From NCBI GenBank assembly GCA_018343915.1, contig JABRWF010000005.1, positions 2,143,001 through 2,207,000 of the forward strand: a stretch of DNA of 64,000 nt, in the 5' to 3' direction. The stretch comes from Agroathelia rolfsii (Eukaryota > Basidiomycota > Agaricomycetes > Amylocorticiales > Amylocorticiaceae). The position numbers and the translations under genes are program-made. Position 1 is the stretch's first letter; each line of letters starts with the position of its first letter. The notes beneath the pieces are model-generated. The model had not been told where the DNA came from and did not search any database. It worked only from the letters and a program-made list of their open reading frames with translations. Of the stretch, positions 49,258 through 61,797 are shown piece after piece.

Positions 49258-51608
49258 ATGACTCCACTTACCACAGACTCTTTCTTGGAGATGGATGACC
49301 TGGTCTCTCTGCGGAAGCGTCTACACATTGCCTGTGACGATGAGGAAGACTCAAGCCAGTTAATCAGCGTGCTTGACGAATGTGCACGAGAGCTAGCACG
49401 AGACAAAGATTCAAGGCTAGTTAACCACAGCGCCGCCTGCCGATTGTTTGATGGCTGGTCGTCAATCTAATGTGAGGACGCTTTGAGATAGGACTAGGAT
49501 GGGTCAAGAGGAGCTTGCTATCTGGGCTGATTTACATATGCTCTGGAAACGCACTGTCGCTGCGCACGGAATTACGGAGGAGGATGCGATTGCTTCTGCT
49601 GACCAACGTCAGCGGAGGGTAAACGAAGCTCGAGATCTGTGTACCAGTGTCGCAAGGCTTACTCGTAACCTTGTCGCGGGAGTAAGAAAAAACCAATTAA
49701 ATGCATAGTGAGGATAATTATTTGTATGCATAATTACCCGTAACACGAACACTAATGTTCAAAGGTAGTGAAAATGAGCCTGAAATTAGATGGCTGATCA
49801 AACACTACACCTCTTGGTCTCTGTTATCTGATGAACGAGGTCACAAGTGTCGGTTCGCATTTTTGACGTTATGCTGACAAATGGTTATTTCCCTCTAGCT
49901 TTGTCCGTAACTCGTATACTCACGCAGACTTTATCTAATCTGATCACTTCTAATGACACCCACCTCTCTCGCTTATGGACGGAGTATCTCTCGCTGCCTG
50001 AGGAACAACTCATTCTCATGTGCGCTTACTTTTTTTTTACTTGCATATTGTATGTATCCTCTGGTTTCGGTATTGAATTCCTCCAATCAGCACAGTCGGC
50101 TCCTATCATCTACGGATGCACGCATTGTTCTACCCACCATGGTTTTGATTTTGAACTGCCTCCACGGCAGTCAGGAAAGAATGTGTGTGCAATAGCTGTA
50201 CTTGTCCATCGCTTCATACGCATAGTGTTCTTATGACTTTCACGATCCCACAGAGAGAAATTGTGTACTACATCCATGGGAGCTCGTATATGCGTCTTGA
50301 CTTTGGATACAATTGTCCTACTTCACGACGCTGAAGAAGGTAGTGAAGGCGCAAAAGCATTTGACCTTGGGCAAGTTTCCATTCACAAATCGAAGAACCC
50401 ATTTTCTTATACCCCTTCCTGTTTCCAGATACGAAATTTTCGTTCGTGTATTCGATGCCGGGTTTACGTCTCGGGCATACAAGAATTTGATTATCAAGGA
50501 CGAGCCGATCACGCCACCCCAGACGACATTACTCAAGCTTTTGGATTCGTATCTCCAAGCCGCTGCCCTCCAGGATGCCCAGTCTCAAAATAAGAATAAT
50601 GAAGACCTTCCGTCGATGCTGACTACGGCGTTCTTCCAACTGTCGATATATGCGCAAACCGCCATTCTCAAATCCCTTGGTGAACCTGACCTGGCGGCGG
50701 CAAGGGCCAACCATGCATCATCACGGAGTAGATCACCCGACGAATCTCCTACGACACCAAGGCCTGGTGGGTATGATAATCCTAAGCGGCCCTCTCCATC
50801 TCCTTCCCTGGATACTACACCACCACATGAGCTTGATCTTATACTGCCCAAAGTATGCGAGGCGCTTGTCTTGATTACTCAATGCATTATTTCTCTCGCC
50901 TTGAGAGATCTAGACGAACAAGAGGAAAGAAGAAAAGAAAGCGATCATGTGCCTAGCGAGGAAGGGCTAGAGGAAGTCGGGTTGCAAAAGATGCTCAATG
51001 GCGTCAAGGATGAAAAGGACCGAGGACTAATCGAAAGTTTAGTGGGTGAGGTACATAGATATTGTATGATCAACATCGAGATTTATTTTCTTTTTTCAAT
51101 CAGAACTTCTGGGACTTCTCGATGAATTTCTACCTCGTATCAATTTTGGCAAGCCCGTTGGTCGCCAAGGGCCGTCCGCATCTGATGTTAAGGCTTTTCA
51201 AGCGTCTCAGGCTTCGAATGCTGAAGGTACTCCTCAAGACCAGGGGACGACTGACCCAAGCGGGTTTTCTTATCTAAAGCGAGATCTCGTTCGTCTTCTT
51301 GGTATCCTTGTTCATGATTCCAAGACCGCTCAGGACAGGGTGCGAGATTGTCAAGGGATCCCCATTGTGATGAACATGTGCGTTGTAGATGAACGCAACC
51401 CTTGTAAGTACTCTAAAAGGGACTAGTGTATTCTAATCGTGTGTGAACTAAACTTATCATCCATTATTCAGACTTGAGGGAGCATGCGATCCTTACGTTG
51501 CGGAACTTGCTGCACGAAAACCCAGTAAATCAGGCGCTAGTGAACGATATCAAACCCACGAGGGGATTCGGAGATGACGGGGTTCTGAGAGAACTTGGAG
51601 GGCCATAG
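49258..51608 (+). CDS. Ataxin-10 domain protein (CTR86/ATXN10)
   Basis: Armadillo-like cytosolic protein of the ataxin-10 family, linked to cytokinesis and septation in yeasts. Nine exons read as 49258-49457, 49492-49707, 49769-49839, 49899-50019, 50096-50182, 50254-50370, 50429-51045, 51104-51403 and 51472-51608, about 621 residues. Landmarks are RLTRNLVAGVRKNQ with ENEPEIRWLIKHYTSWSLLS, LTQTLSNLITSNDTHLSRLW, RLLSSTDARIVLPTMVLILN, and the C-terminal ataxin-10 domain LKRDLVRLLGILVHDSKTAQ, CQGIPIVMNMCVVDERNP and REHAILTLRNLLHENPVNQ. Intron 6 (50371-50428) is of the GC-AG type: only the GCAAGT donor joins FDLG to YEIFVRVF in phase. The first intron has a weak GTCGTC donor and is the least certain; its acceptor could be 49491 or 49497. 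An ESPTTPRPGG/PSPSPSLDTTPP linker is disordered. Confidence 0.88.
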
Positions 51609-52413
51609 CTTAAAGATTGCTCTCTTTATCATTGTTGGCATGGAGAACTATAGCGTCGATGATTACTACTAGCGTTGGCAGGGGCATCATCAACCGGAGT
51701 ACAAAAGCAAAAGGACGATCAGTAGTAGTACCTACGTAATTGATCACTGGAGGGACGCTTCAATATCTTCAAATATATCCATTCCTATATTGTACTCCCT
51801 TAAATCTCAACTTGTTAGCAATATGCTCATCGACGTGCATTTGAAAACTCGAGAACGGAGAAACGGACTTGTGAATTCATAATAAGACCTGAGCTCGATG
51901 CGCCTATCTAGCGGGTCGGAAGCATAATATGCATCCGACCCACATTTTACTTCCGTCGTTGCGGGCTTTTTGTGGACTCGTTCTTGTTCTTTGTTGACAA
52001 CTTCAAGCTGAAGCGAAGCATTTATGTAAAAATACCATCGACTCCTTTGCTTGAGCACTGAGCTCGTCAATCAGACATCCAGATCAGCCCACGGCGCAAA
52101 TCTACGTAATCCAAAGATCGCTATTATTACGTTTGTACTGTTTAAGAATACATTCGTCGGATCCGTTGTGCCACAAATTGAACATCAAGTTGAAGCACTG
52201 TATCCATGGCCCGTTCTATTGCAACTCACAACAATGACCGTCGTCAAAGAGGACTTAAAGCGATTCCTCTCCCTTATTATCTTCTTTGTTCTCGTCTGGA
52301 TACCATCTCATAGGGTAATAGATGGAACGATGCGTTTACAAAATCGCGTTTCTATATAAAATAACTTGCCTGGGGTTGAGAATGCCCCATCCACTCCAGT
52401 AATTCTCCATTCG
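51609..52413. other. Tandem spacer, ataxin-10 to orphan gene
   Basis: This stretch of 805 bases holds the ataxin-10 terminator and the next promoter. The open frames at 51807-52070 (minus) and 52051-52359 (plus) overlap and lack motifs. Confidence 0.45.
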
Positions 52414-55262
52414 ATGATGCCGTATACCGGAAATACAGTGTTCAATGATTTCTCTACCCCAGATGCGTCTGATACCGACCATGTTCAAATGTAAGCCATC
52501 TTAGGAACCTGAATAGTAATGTTGTATTTTAGATCTCTTAATGACAAACCCTATCCAGGCTCTTCAATCGGAACGAGGTTGGAATTAATAGCCCAGTAAA
52601 TGGGAGTCCTGCGTCACTGTGGGTTTTGAGAGACTTTGACTTCGGTGATTACCAGAACGAGCCAACGGATACCGCTACAAGTTTTCTCTCTGAGCCTAGC
52701 GGAAGCACCTTGACTGTGCCTATGCAAACTATCTCGCTCATTCCGGAGACTCCCACCGAGAGCTCAGCCGTAATCCCGGGAGATGCCCCCTACCATCACA
52801 GCGAACCTACCATCCTGGAGCACTTACAGCTAGATACAGCTGGAATCGAGGATTGGCCACCTTCTCGATCTCAGGAGAACGAAGGCAATTCAGCTACTTG
52901 GACGCAATTATTTGACGATTTATGTGCTGGAAATGATAATCAGGTGTCTTTGGATAAAAATACGGATATTTCAATGGCTAATGAGACTTTCTAGGACTCG
53001 CTCGTAACTTCTATGAACCATCAATCTCTTCCTCCAACCCTAGAATATTCGCACCTCCCAACTCGTATCATCCCTCTTTCGTCTAATAGCGATAATGGTG
53101 TAGCGGCAGTATCGTTTACCGACTATCTCCAAGTGCCTCAAGTGCTCACTTCTGTAGGAGAGCGAGAAAGCTCGCCTGGCGGTCTTATCTTCGGTCCTTT
53201 ATTCAACAGGGCCCAAACGCCTGTATCCAACTTCTCCGGTGCTGATGGTCGCCTTACTCCGATCGACACTTCTGTAGAGGCTTTGAAGCATCTTTCACAA
53301 ACTAACGAGCCCTTACCATCTCCGGGAAGCAAGCGCTCTCGGCAAGCGACCGTTGACTCTGCGGAGACAGTCATGCAGGGCCATTGTTCTAATCCGGCAT
53401 CAGGAAGCGCGACCAAGCCACCTCGGAAACGCCAGAAGCCCAAGGATTCAGCTCTTGTACAGTCTGACCTAGATCCTCTTGCAATCGACAATGCGGGATG
53501 CTCCACAACGGAGGATTCCGAGGCCATCTCGAGAGCCATCCAGATCGTTCAAAATAATAGGGCTATCAGAGACTTTGTCCTCAATTGGGATAACTTCAAA
53601 GCTCGCCATCATCATCATCATCATGATTCTGCTATACTGTACAAATATCTCCACCCTGATTCGCATGAGACCCCGGGTGTCGACCTATCATCTGGAAGCC
53701 ACAATGATCTCCAACAGTCACAGGCAGTATACGCACCGACATCTTCCCAACCGTTACCGGTGTTTGAGCCGCAAAGAGAGGGAGGTATGCATATCCTATA
53801 TCCGGATGCTCTCATCAGCCTCTCGGAAAGACAAATCATGAAACAGCGCGCCGCTGATCCTGTTACCGTTGAAAATGCGCCTGGGCCCTCAGGCTCCCAG
53901 ACGAGCTGGAACGCACCCATGCCGACATCTTTAAGCTACAATCATGACGCGTTTGCCAGTACACTCGCTAATACACCTTCAAGTGCAGTTTCACGTCCGA
54001 ACATAGACTGCTCGTTGTTCTCCGGAACAGGCTGTCATCCTTCCCCGGCGAATACATATCTCACCACACCTGCTTCGTCTCATGCTCCACTGAGCGCTGA
54101 CACTCCAGCAGACCCAGGGCTCAAATCCATCCTAGATGGCTCAATCACCACGAGTCAAGTTGGATTAATGACGAAGCCTGTACAACAGGAGATGGTATGT
54201 CTTTTTTTTTATCAGGACGCTCGGTGCCTTTCTAACCCACTCCATCACACGAGCAGAGATTGAACTACGAGCTGCCATCGCAGGCATCATCATCGTCTCA
54301 TACAAGGGCTGTGGTAATGCTCACTAAATCTAAGCAACCTCAACGTCAAAGCAGCTCTGTGTCAAACTCCGGGATGCAGTATGGGCCTGGGAAGTATATA
54401 TCCAGGTTGTTGTCACCCGTTCGACGTCAGACGCAACCGACGCCAGCGGCTGCATCCGTCGGTCTCGACACCACCCATATTGAGCCCATGCCCATCGTAC
54501 CGAATAGTGCTCGAGCTAAGATCGTAACACGTCCAAACAATCCTACGCAGCCGCTCAACCTCATCCTGCTCCCTCAGGAGGTCAAATTCAGGAGAAATAT
54601 GAAGACACTCCTCAAAAATCTGCATGATCCTATTCGCTTTAGGTATGAGGGTGCCTCCTGGGATGGTATACGTCTCTCGGACGTCGCGTCCGATGTCAAT
54701 GGAAAATATAGGGGGCCAAAACACCGGATCAGCGACAGCGACACGATATTCGGCACGGATGCACTCCCCTCAAGTGTCACGCTGAGATTTGACGTTAGTC
54801 TCCATCTAGGTTTTCAATTTTGCAACTCAAATAAACTAAATATACCGTCTTTTGTTTTGCTTTGCTAGTGGCCCGGCTACAAATTGGTACATACGCAATT
54901 CCAGGTTAACCGTGTCAGTGGTGGACAAGAACATGTTAGCTTTCCAACCACTGATAGGCAAAGGGTCCTCGAGTACACAGCTCGCCAGGTTGTAACGGCG
55001 ATGAAGGTAAGTCGTGGTTAGAGTATCTACGCTCATGGAATCCCCATTTGTTGAATCGTTTACTTTTTAGGAACTGTCCGGACAGGAATTCAATCCCAAG
55101 CCTGGGCAGGAGCATTACAAGATTGGTACGCCCACTGGCGGTAAACGCTGGGCTGAGGGCTTGTCTTATCATGATGTCTATCTTGCTGGCATAACCCAGA
55201 AATCTAGGGGAAAGTGGCAGCCCGAGTTGTGGCTCGATACCAGTAGTTTTGGGTCGAATTAG
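52414..55262 (+). CDS. Uncharacterised 842-residue protein
   Basis: I do not recognise this protein. Six exons, 52414-52490, 52559-52943, 52995-54194, 54257-54793, 54869-55006 and 55071-55262, close in phase. The first 570 residues are Ser/Pro/Thr-rich and disordered, with a basic SGSATKPPRKRQKPKD stretch that could be a nuclear localisation signal and a short polyhistidine tract (FKARHHHHHHDS). The last 250 residues look folded and conserved: LILLPQEVKFRRNMKTLLKN, IRFRYEGASWDGIRLSDVAS, SSVTLRFDWPGYKLVHTQFQ, RVLEYTARQVVTAMKELSG and KRWAEGLSYHDVYLAGITQK. A disordered N-terminus with a nuclear signal and a compact C-terminal domain suggests a nuclear regulator, but that is inference. The start at 52414 is the first of two adjacent ATGs. 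Confidence 0.75.
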
Positions 55263-55637
55263 CACTGATGAGCTCACGAAAGTTACGGCATAATTGATGA
55301 CTTGCCTGCCTTCTTTTTTGGTTTATATCTTTCCTCCTCATGACATTTGAATTGGACTTTTTTTTTTTTTTTTTTTTTAGTTTCTTTGTAATACCCATGA
55401 TCATATAGGACATTGTAGATAATCCGTTCGCTTTTATTTACTACTAAAGCCTCCGGAGGCTTACGATATTTGAGCTTGATGTGTTCCCCATTCCGATGTA
55501 TTTTGCCTTGCTCCCTGTCCAGTAACGAATAACGTTTATATACGGATCTTTACGTTTACTAGATTTCTTGATGACAATTACAGTATGCTTTATGTTCTAC
55601 ACTGGCACAAATCCACCTATAACATCCTCAAGACACT
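55263..55637. other. Convergent 3' spacer with T tract
   Basis: This stretch of 375 bases between converging genes holds a run of about 21 T (55358-55378), plus an AATAACG stretch near 55526. No gene is seen. Confidence 0.5.
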
Positions 55638-56905
55638 TTAAGCAGATTTCCACAACAACTCCTCCCTCGCCTTTTCAGGGTTATCAAACTTGACATCTGT
55701 AATAACATCATGCCACTTCTCCAATACGCTGTGCATCTTATCCAGTTTGACCTTAATATCACTAGCAGACTCCTCCCCCAGAGGAAGATACAAGGGCCAT
55801 TCACGGCCGGCCGCCTTGCCCTCACCGCGGACGACATCGATGACGGCGCTAGCACCCTTGACGGGATCATTCTGCCACGACTGGGTGACGACGGAGCGAT
55901 ATTGTTTAATTTTGTTTCGGAACTCTTCGTAGTCCTTGATATCAGCCTCGACGAAGGGCTGGGAGAGGATGCCCTCGGTCACGAATGCGGCGGGCTCTAC
56001 GATCAAGGTGCGAATGCCGAATATGGCCGTTTCAACAGAAAGGGTTTCCCCGACGGCTGTTTAAAATAAATACAATATGTGAGTAATATGTCATTCAGCG
56101 TACGCATTGTATAATATCGTATACATACACCTAATGGCCGATTTCGAAGCAGCATAGGGACCGACACTCTGGAAGAAAGAAGAAAAACCAAAGGTGTCAA
56201 CAAGGGTCTTCGAAATAGCTAACTGCTACCTGAAAGCATGAGTATGAAAGCATCCTACCGGTACGTCCGCCCTCCAACTAGAACGACTACCAATGATAAC
56301 AACCGTACCAGACCTGCGCTCGCGCATATGCGGTAGGGTCGCATTGATCACATCCAACGTCCCGAACAGGTTCGTGATCATTTGGCGTTTGTATATCTCG
56401 GATCTAGGAAAAAGAAATCAACACTCCAAACTTGGACAAGATACGAGTAAACCTGAATATATGCGCAGTCTTCTTATTCTTCCTCTCACTCACCCTGTCT
56501 CCTCCACGAGCCCATTCAGACCCATACCAGCATTGTTCACCAACACGTCAATACGACCCCAGAACGAGATCGCCTCGGTTAAAATCCCTTTGAGCTTCTC
56601 GAACCCGTCGTCGAGGTCGAGCTGTAGGAGACGGATGTTGTCCTCCTTGGGGAAGATACCCTCGATCTTGGAGAGCGTGCGGGCCGTGGCAATGACCTTA
56701 TCACCTCGCGCGAGGATTTGGGTGACGAAGTGCTTGCCAAAGCCGGAGGATGTACCTTTTAGACATGTATGTCGCCATGAAAGTTATGGATAGTACATAT
56801 GGACATGATAGTGGATATTCGTTGAGCATGGCATCAGCTGAACGGCGTGCTACGAGCCATACCAGTAACAAGCCATACAAGCTGTTTCTTCTCGCCGTCT
56901 GCCAT
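55638..56905 (-). CDS. Short-chain dehydrogenase/reductase
   Basis: A classical NAD(P)-dependent oxidoreductase of the SDR family; the substrate is unknown. Five exons splice to about 290 residues. The cofactor motif is VTGTSSGFGKHFVTQILARG, split by an intron after VTG; the acidic-loop sequence LLQLDLDDG, then INNAG-like VLVNNAGMGLNGLVEE, ITNLFGTLDVINATLPHMRE, the catalytic serine region VVIIGSRSSWRADV, and the catalytic YAASKSAI (Tyr and Lys). The exon after it joins SKSAIR to SVGETLSVETAIFGIRTLIV through a perfect GTATGT donor. The C-terminal quarter covers substrate specificity and ends LLWKSA. ATG 56905 begins MADGEKKQLVWLVTG, as usual. A TATATA element lies about 85 bases upstream. Confidence 0.92.
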
Positions 56906-56988
56906 GATTTGAGGGATTTTCAGGACAGTTTTTCTGTTAGGGACGAAGAGAGAGGTAAGGAAGGAGAAGTAGGGGAAGAAGAGCTGAA

Positions 56989-56994
56989 TATATA
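56989..56994 (-). promoter_or_regulatory. Possible TATA box for dehydrogenase gene
   Basis: TATATA on either strand within GCTATATATTC (minus), about 85 bases before the start codon at 56905. Confidence 0.4.
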
Positions 56995-58170
56995 GCGCTA
57001 AATCCCAGAGACGGTGCCCGAGTCTAAAGCAGCGACCTGCGCTAATCAGTAGCAGGCGGCTTCAATCAGGCCATCACGGCGACTATGCGAAAAGAATAAA
57101 AATGTGGATGATATCGATCGGAATGGGAATATCATATCTAGTTTGTAATAAGACGATGGTCATCAGTGAATTTTGTTTAGTGTGGAGAGGCGGGCTCCGT
57201 CTCCGTGCCGATGGGTCGCCGGATAGTAGAGTCTGGGAGTGTTATCCTCTTTTATTATAAGAAAGATGGGAAGACACCATTACTAGATAGACTCGAAAGC
57301 GACAACTAAATATTCCATATACTTATCAATACAAACTACGAACAAAACCACATGTACCTGGGCCTTAGGCATACGCCATCAGAAGAAAAAAAAAAAAAAA
57401 AAAAGAAAAGAGCAAGAAGACCCGGACTCAGTGTTGAATCTGCAAAGGAAGATCAGGAGCGCAAGGAAAATTGAAAAAAAATGTGCGCGAGGGAGATCAA
57501 AGAAGAAGGGAGCTGAGGCTTCGCAAGAAACAAGAACAAGAACTGAGGAAAAGGGGAGAGGAAGGAGGGCGACACCTTCTTGTATCTTTGGTTTTTTTTT
57601 TTTTCATGAACGCTGAGAATGTGGGATGCGTAGGTATAATCGAGATGCTAAGTGTAAGTGGTGGATGGTAAGTGTACAGATGGACATTGATAGATGGAGA
57701 GACGGAGGAGAGGAAGATGAAGCACTTGACTGTGTCAGCATGCTTTCAAGATTCGGCAAAAATGGGAGTGGGGGTTCGCAGATGATAAAAAAAGGGTGTC
57801 GCATCAATAACCGGCGAAAGAGAAGTGTCCAATCATCAACTGGATGATGACCGATCTCTCTTTCAGAGGCTTCGGAAGCGTAAAGTAGGGAATCAGTAGG
57901 TAGCCAAACCTGAAAGCATAGACAGACGAAGGGAGAAATATGACAAAGAAAATCAGTGGGGACGTTTCTGTGCTCCGCTTGAAGTAGCAGAAGGGGAAAA
58001 TATGCTTAAAAATGAGAAAGATGAGATAACAAGAAAAGAGAAGAGAGAAAAGTAATATGAAAGCAGAGGGAAATGCTCTTTGTGCCACGGCAATCGCAAG
58101 AAATGGGTGAGAAACCTAGTAGACGCAAGTGGAAAACATTGTCCGATAGAGTAAGGGGGGGAAGAGAGAA

Positions 58171-58173
<3 letters not shown>

Positions 58174-58206
<33 letters not shown>
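58174..58206. repeat. A33 homopolymer tract
   Basis: A run of about 33 A on the plus strand inside purine-rich DNA, most likely slippage in the untranslated region of the minus-strand gene. The exact length is prone to sequencing error. Confidence 0.9.
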
Positions 58207-58208
<2 letters not shown>

Positions 58209-58328
58209 CGAAGGAAATCAAGATCATACGAAGCATCCAATGCTCGTATACAGTTATCATACAGTTGGGCTGATAGCCATTAAACGTCCAGGTATTCCCT
58301 CTAGATTTGACTGAGAACGCATCGATCG

Positions 58329-60585
58329 TCATCTTAGTTTGGTGCTGGATCGGGTCATATTCTGCCTGATAATGCTCCTTCGTGCGTTTCGGATACTTGT
58401 CATGATGTCTCGTGTTGACGCCGCCGAATCAACTGAATAGTCCTTGGAGTTGCGGGCGGAGGTCATAGGGGAGCGCTCTCCGTGCTTTCCAAGGACGGTG
58501 CGGTGAAATGGTGTGAATGGAGCAAATGGTGGCAGTTGTGGTTTATAAGAAGCTTATGATAATATTTGATAAGCAAACCATCCATCAAGGATAGACTAGA
58601 AAAAAAGAACATACCACGTTCCTCGATAGTGGGATTTTCCTTTCCGACCGTGCTGCCACGCCGCTTGGAGGCGGATATGTGCGAAGCGCGCTTTGCAGGC
58701 GGTTTGGGCGCAGGATGCTGCGGAACATACTCTTCGTACTCAAAGTCCACCACGCTCGCAGTCGAGGATGTCCGGCGATGATTATTGGGCGTGTACGGAT
58801 CCGATATCATGTGCGTCGAAGATGGTGGTGTTGAGGCCCGATACATGGAAACCCTCTGAGAAACGTGCCTCGATGTGGAAGCAATAGGTTCGTCCTGCTC
58901 CTCCTCACCCTCCAAATCAGTAACAGGCTGATAAGTCATGGGATGAAGCGAGTTTATGGCAGGCCTGGGGCCCTGAAGACAAGCTTGACCCATAATAGGA
59001 CCATCGCGAAGGATGTCGGCAGCCGAGGTACTGTGGCTTCGTCTGAGCCTCATAGAGCCTTGGAGATGCGCCATGTTTCCGCTGGTAGAGTAGGGATCTT
59101 TGTATGCGCCACCTATCGAGGACATTGCACGTCGGGCCTCGAGTTCTCCACGCGTCTCTTCACATGGAAGTCCTAAGGTCTGCTTGCGTTCAGAAGAGAG
59201 TTGATTCTCATCAGGAAAATGAGGTGAGCGAGGAGTAGGCGAAGGTCGTTCATCATCCACAACGGTAGATGGCGCGGTGGATTTCTTGTCAAGAAGAAAA
59301 CCAAAGACTTGACTTGCACGTGGGGGACTGGAAGCATCTTTTGCTGCGGAAGCTCCGTAAGGTCCAACGGATGCTCGAGGGCCGACGGCGTTGAAGGGGC
59401 TGGGCGTGTACGGTGAAAAGATAAACTGAGTAGAACTCTCGTTCTCGTCTGTACCTGCGACGGCACCACTGAACTCGACCTCGAGGGAAGAAAAGATGGG
59501 GTGTTGAGCTGAAGTTTGGTGAGAAAATTCAGAGAAAAAGGTAGTGTTATTGGGGATCTCAGGGGACAAAGCAACGTTCAAAACAGATTGTGAAGCTGAA
59601 GGAGAGTGAGGAAAACGAGTGTCAAGTGGTGTCGGGAGGTAAGCAGAGTCTTCTGAAGAGTCCGATTGTTGTCTATATCAATCTCGTCGTCAGTAACACA
59701 ACAGGGGCAAGAATGTATACTAATACTTACTCCAGCAGTTTATCGGCCCATGATATATCGCCCACAGCAGTGCTATTGAGGTTATTAGCATCAGCTCCAA
59801 GGAGCTGTCTGAGCGTTGATCCCGAGCGAGGCAGCTGAGCACGCTCATTGTCAGTGCATTTATACGATTCAGTTATGGATTCGTCGGCAGCAATTTCCGT
59901 AGCGGCACACGAGTTCTCGGGTGAATTGGCAGATGCCGAGAAAGCATGTGAGTCGAGGCAGCCGTGTTCGTCATACATGTTTAACAAGCTTGCGACAGAA
60001 GGGTTGGAGCGCAAGGCAAGATCGTGATAGGAATCTCGTTTATCGGCAGGTAATGGGAGCTGATTACCGTTGACACTCCCAGTAAGAGGCAAAGACGGGG
60101 ATGAGACGGATCCGCTGTATGACATTGGGAACTCGGTAGAGCTGTGACGAATACGAGGCCCAACTTTCACTCGATATGTGCTAGTCATAGTGCTAAGATG
60201 GGTAGTACTGGCCAGGCTAGCTCTGGACATGGAGGCTGGGTTAACCACCCGGTCGATCGGATGGGCTGTTTGGTTGCATTAGAGGGTAAAATAGGCGGTA
60301 AGAGCTTTAGATACTCACGAATCGGAGGCAGGGAAGCGCAGTCAAGCTCGGAGACGACGGCGAATCTTTTCGACGAAGACCTCAAGAGGTGGTTTGAAAC
60401 CTGGAAGAATCGTTCAGCACCGGGATGTGATGCTGTGAGCATAATACACGTACCCTTTCAGCATCTTCTGGAGATGTGACAGGATATTCGAGGATAGCTG
60501 GCGGCAGGGAAGGCCTATCATATTGCTTTCGTTCCTTCTTGCCATTCTTGGTGCCGATAGAGAACAGTCGTTTCAAAAATCCCAT
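58329..60585 (-). CDS. Serine/proline-rich protein of unknown function
   Basis: I do not recognise this protein. About five exons splice to roughly 670 residues. It starts MGFLKRLFSIGTKNGKKERK, a short basic amphipathic segment, then REASLASTTHLSTM after two introns, a long Ser/Pro/Thr-rich body (SPYTPSPFNAVGPRASVGPY, SSKRFAVVSELDCASLPPIR), the repeat-free acidic FEYEEYVPQHPAPKPPAKRA near the end, and a last exon with LPPFAPFTPFHRTVLGKHGE, finishing in a basic tail (RNARRSIIRQNMTRSSTKLR). The stop at 58329 is reached through an intron (GTATGT donor) after NPTIEER; without that splice the frame stops at 58463. No catalytic domain is visible; a disordered scaffold or signalling protein is likely. 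The MGFLKRLF start with glycine at position 2 might be N-myristoylated, which is inference. Confidence 0.65.
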
Positions 60586-61797
60586 GGATGATCTTGAGAA
60601 GCGAAAAGAGAGTCGGATAAAGATTTGCGAGTCGTGACGGGCGTCGAGGCGTAGAGGATGGGCGCCTTTGCGTTAGCAGAAAACCATGCAAAAGGAGTGC
60701 GGATGGACTTGAGTGGTGGAACAATAAGAACAAGGTGCAAACAGCGAAGTTGAACCATCGCCTGGCCACAACTCACGTGACACCATGTTTCTGATTACGT
60801 CACTAATTACACTTCTTCCGGATTTTCATTGGATGCTTCGATGTCATGATAACGCAGGGCATGTAACGCCTCCAGTATCCGAGTCAATATTAAACACACT
60901 ATGCCCTCGGTCTTGGTCAACGTCGGCAGCAATGCCAGGGACTTTTGCATGCTGGAGAGAAACGTTTGAGCACTTTTCCTTAACGTATGATGCATCATGG
61001 TTTACCAATATGATTAGTTTCTGTCCCATACCCGACTGGCACTGCTACTCATGCTCCTCTCCTCGTCCGTGATCCTGCGTGCCAGACTACCTGAGCCAGA
61101 TGCAGACAGTGGCGCAGACGGACACGTCAACCGGAGGTTTGGTCTTCCCCTGGCGTCGCTTCAAACTGCAGCAGGACTGGCGGCTTTGGTTGCAGGATAC
61201 TGGCATTTCCGGACTCTGACCAAAGCCATGAGTTGCAGAAAGGCATTCCTACCTAAAAACCAGTGCGCTGCCTCATTGCTTTTCTCATTCCACACTATCC
61301 TCTCATGTCCTTTTTTCTTTTCTTCTAGGATGTATCTCTCCCTACTTTTTGTTGTTGCTGCCATTATCTTCACGACATGTATTATTCTTTTAGTAGACCC
61401 CAATGCATTATGACCTTTGTTTATCCCCCACGCTATTCCCAAGATCGACAGCACACAGTACTAATAAGTAAGGCTACGGCGATGCACGCGTTAACCGTTT
61501 GCATATTTTATGTACTAGTGCCCGCTGTATAACGAGCAATATGAACACGTTTTGTTTCAGAATTATTATGCAAAATCAAGACGCCTCGCGGCCGAAATGG
61601 TGCGATATAAAACGGTCCGGCTCACAATCAAATTGCCCCCATTTTTGTGTCTCATATAGTACAACACTCTTACAATTTCCATTTTGCAACTCATAACCCT
61701 CTTCCCTACTCTCCTCTGACCTCTCACGACCTCTCAGACGACCTAAAAAACACTACAACCCATTTATTCTTTTTTTAACTCTTTGTAATAATCCATC
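60586..61797. other. Divergent promoter region, orphan gene and MTHFR
   Basis: This stretch of 1.2 kb lies between divergent starts. A minus-strand frame at 60807-60998 encodes 63 residues with a helix-like LTKTEGIVCLILTRILEALH and might be a small gene or missed exon; no splice partners were found. A plus-strand frame at 61051-61413 has a membrane-like segment (LQTAAGLAALVAGYWHFRTL), also without support. A TATA box for MTHFR is listed separately. Confidence 0.4.
61606..61612 (+). promoter_or_regulatory. Possible TATA box for MTHFR gene
   Basis: TATAAAA within GCGATATAAAACGG, about 190 bases before the start codon; pyrimidine-rich leader DNA follows, as is common before fungal start codons. 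Confidence 0.5.

Larger units (their letters stand above)
56906..58328. other. Tandem spacer with purine-rich DNA and A tracts
   Basis: This stretch of 1.4 kb contains no supported gene. The plus strand is strikingly purine-rich between about 57384 and 58206, with an A run at 57386-57404 and another of about 33 A at 58174-58206. This is probably the CT-rich untranslated region of the minus-strand gene to its right. A TATATA element at 56989-56994 suits the dehydrogenase gene. Confidence 0.5.

Noticed and set aside
50313..51125. A separate gene starting at 50313
   Set aside because: The frame from 50429 continues ataxin-10 through the GC-AG intron; the part before 50429 is intron.
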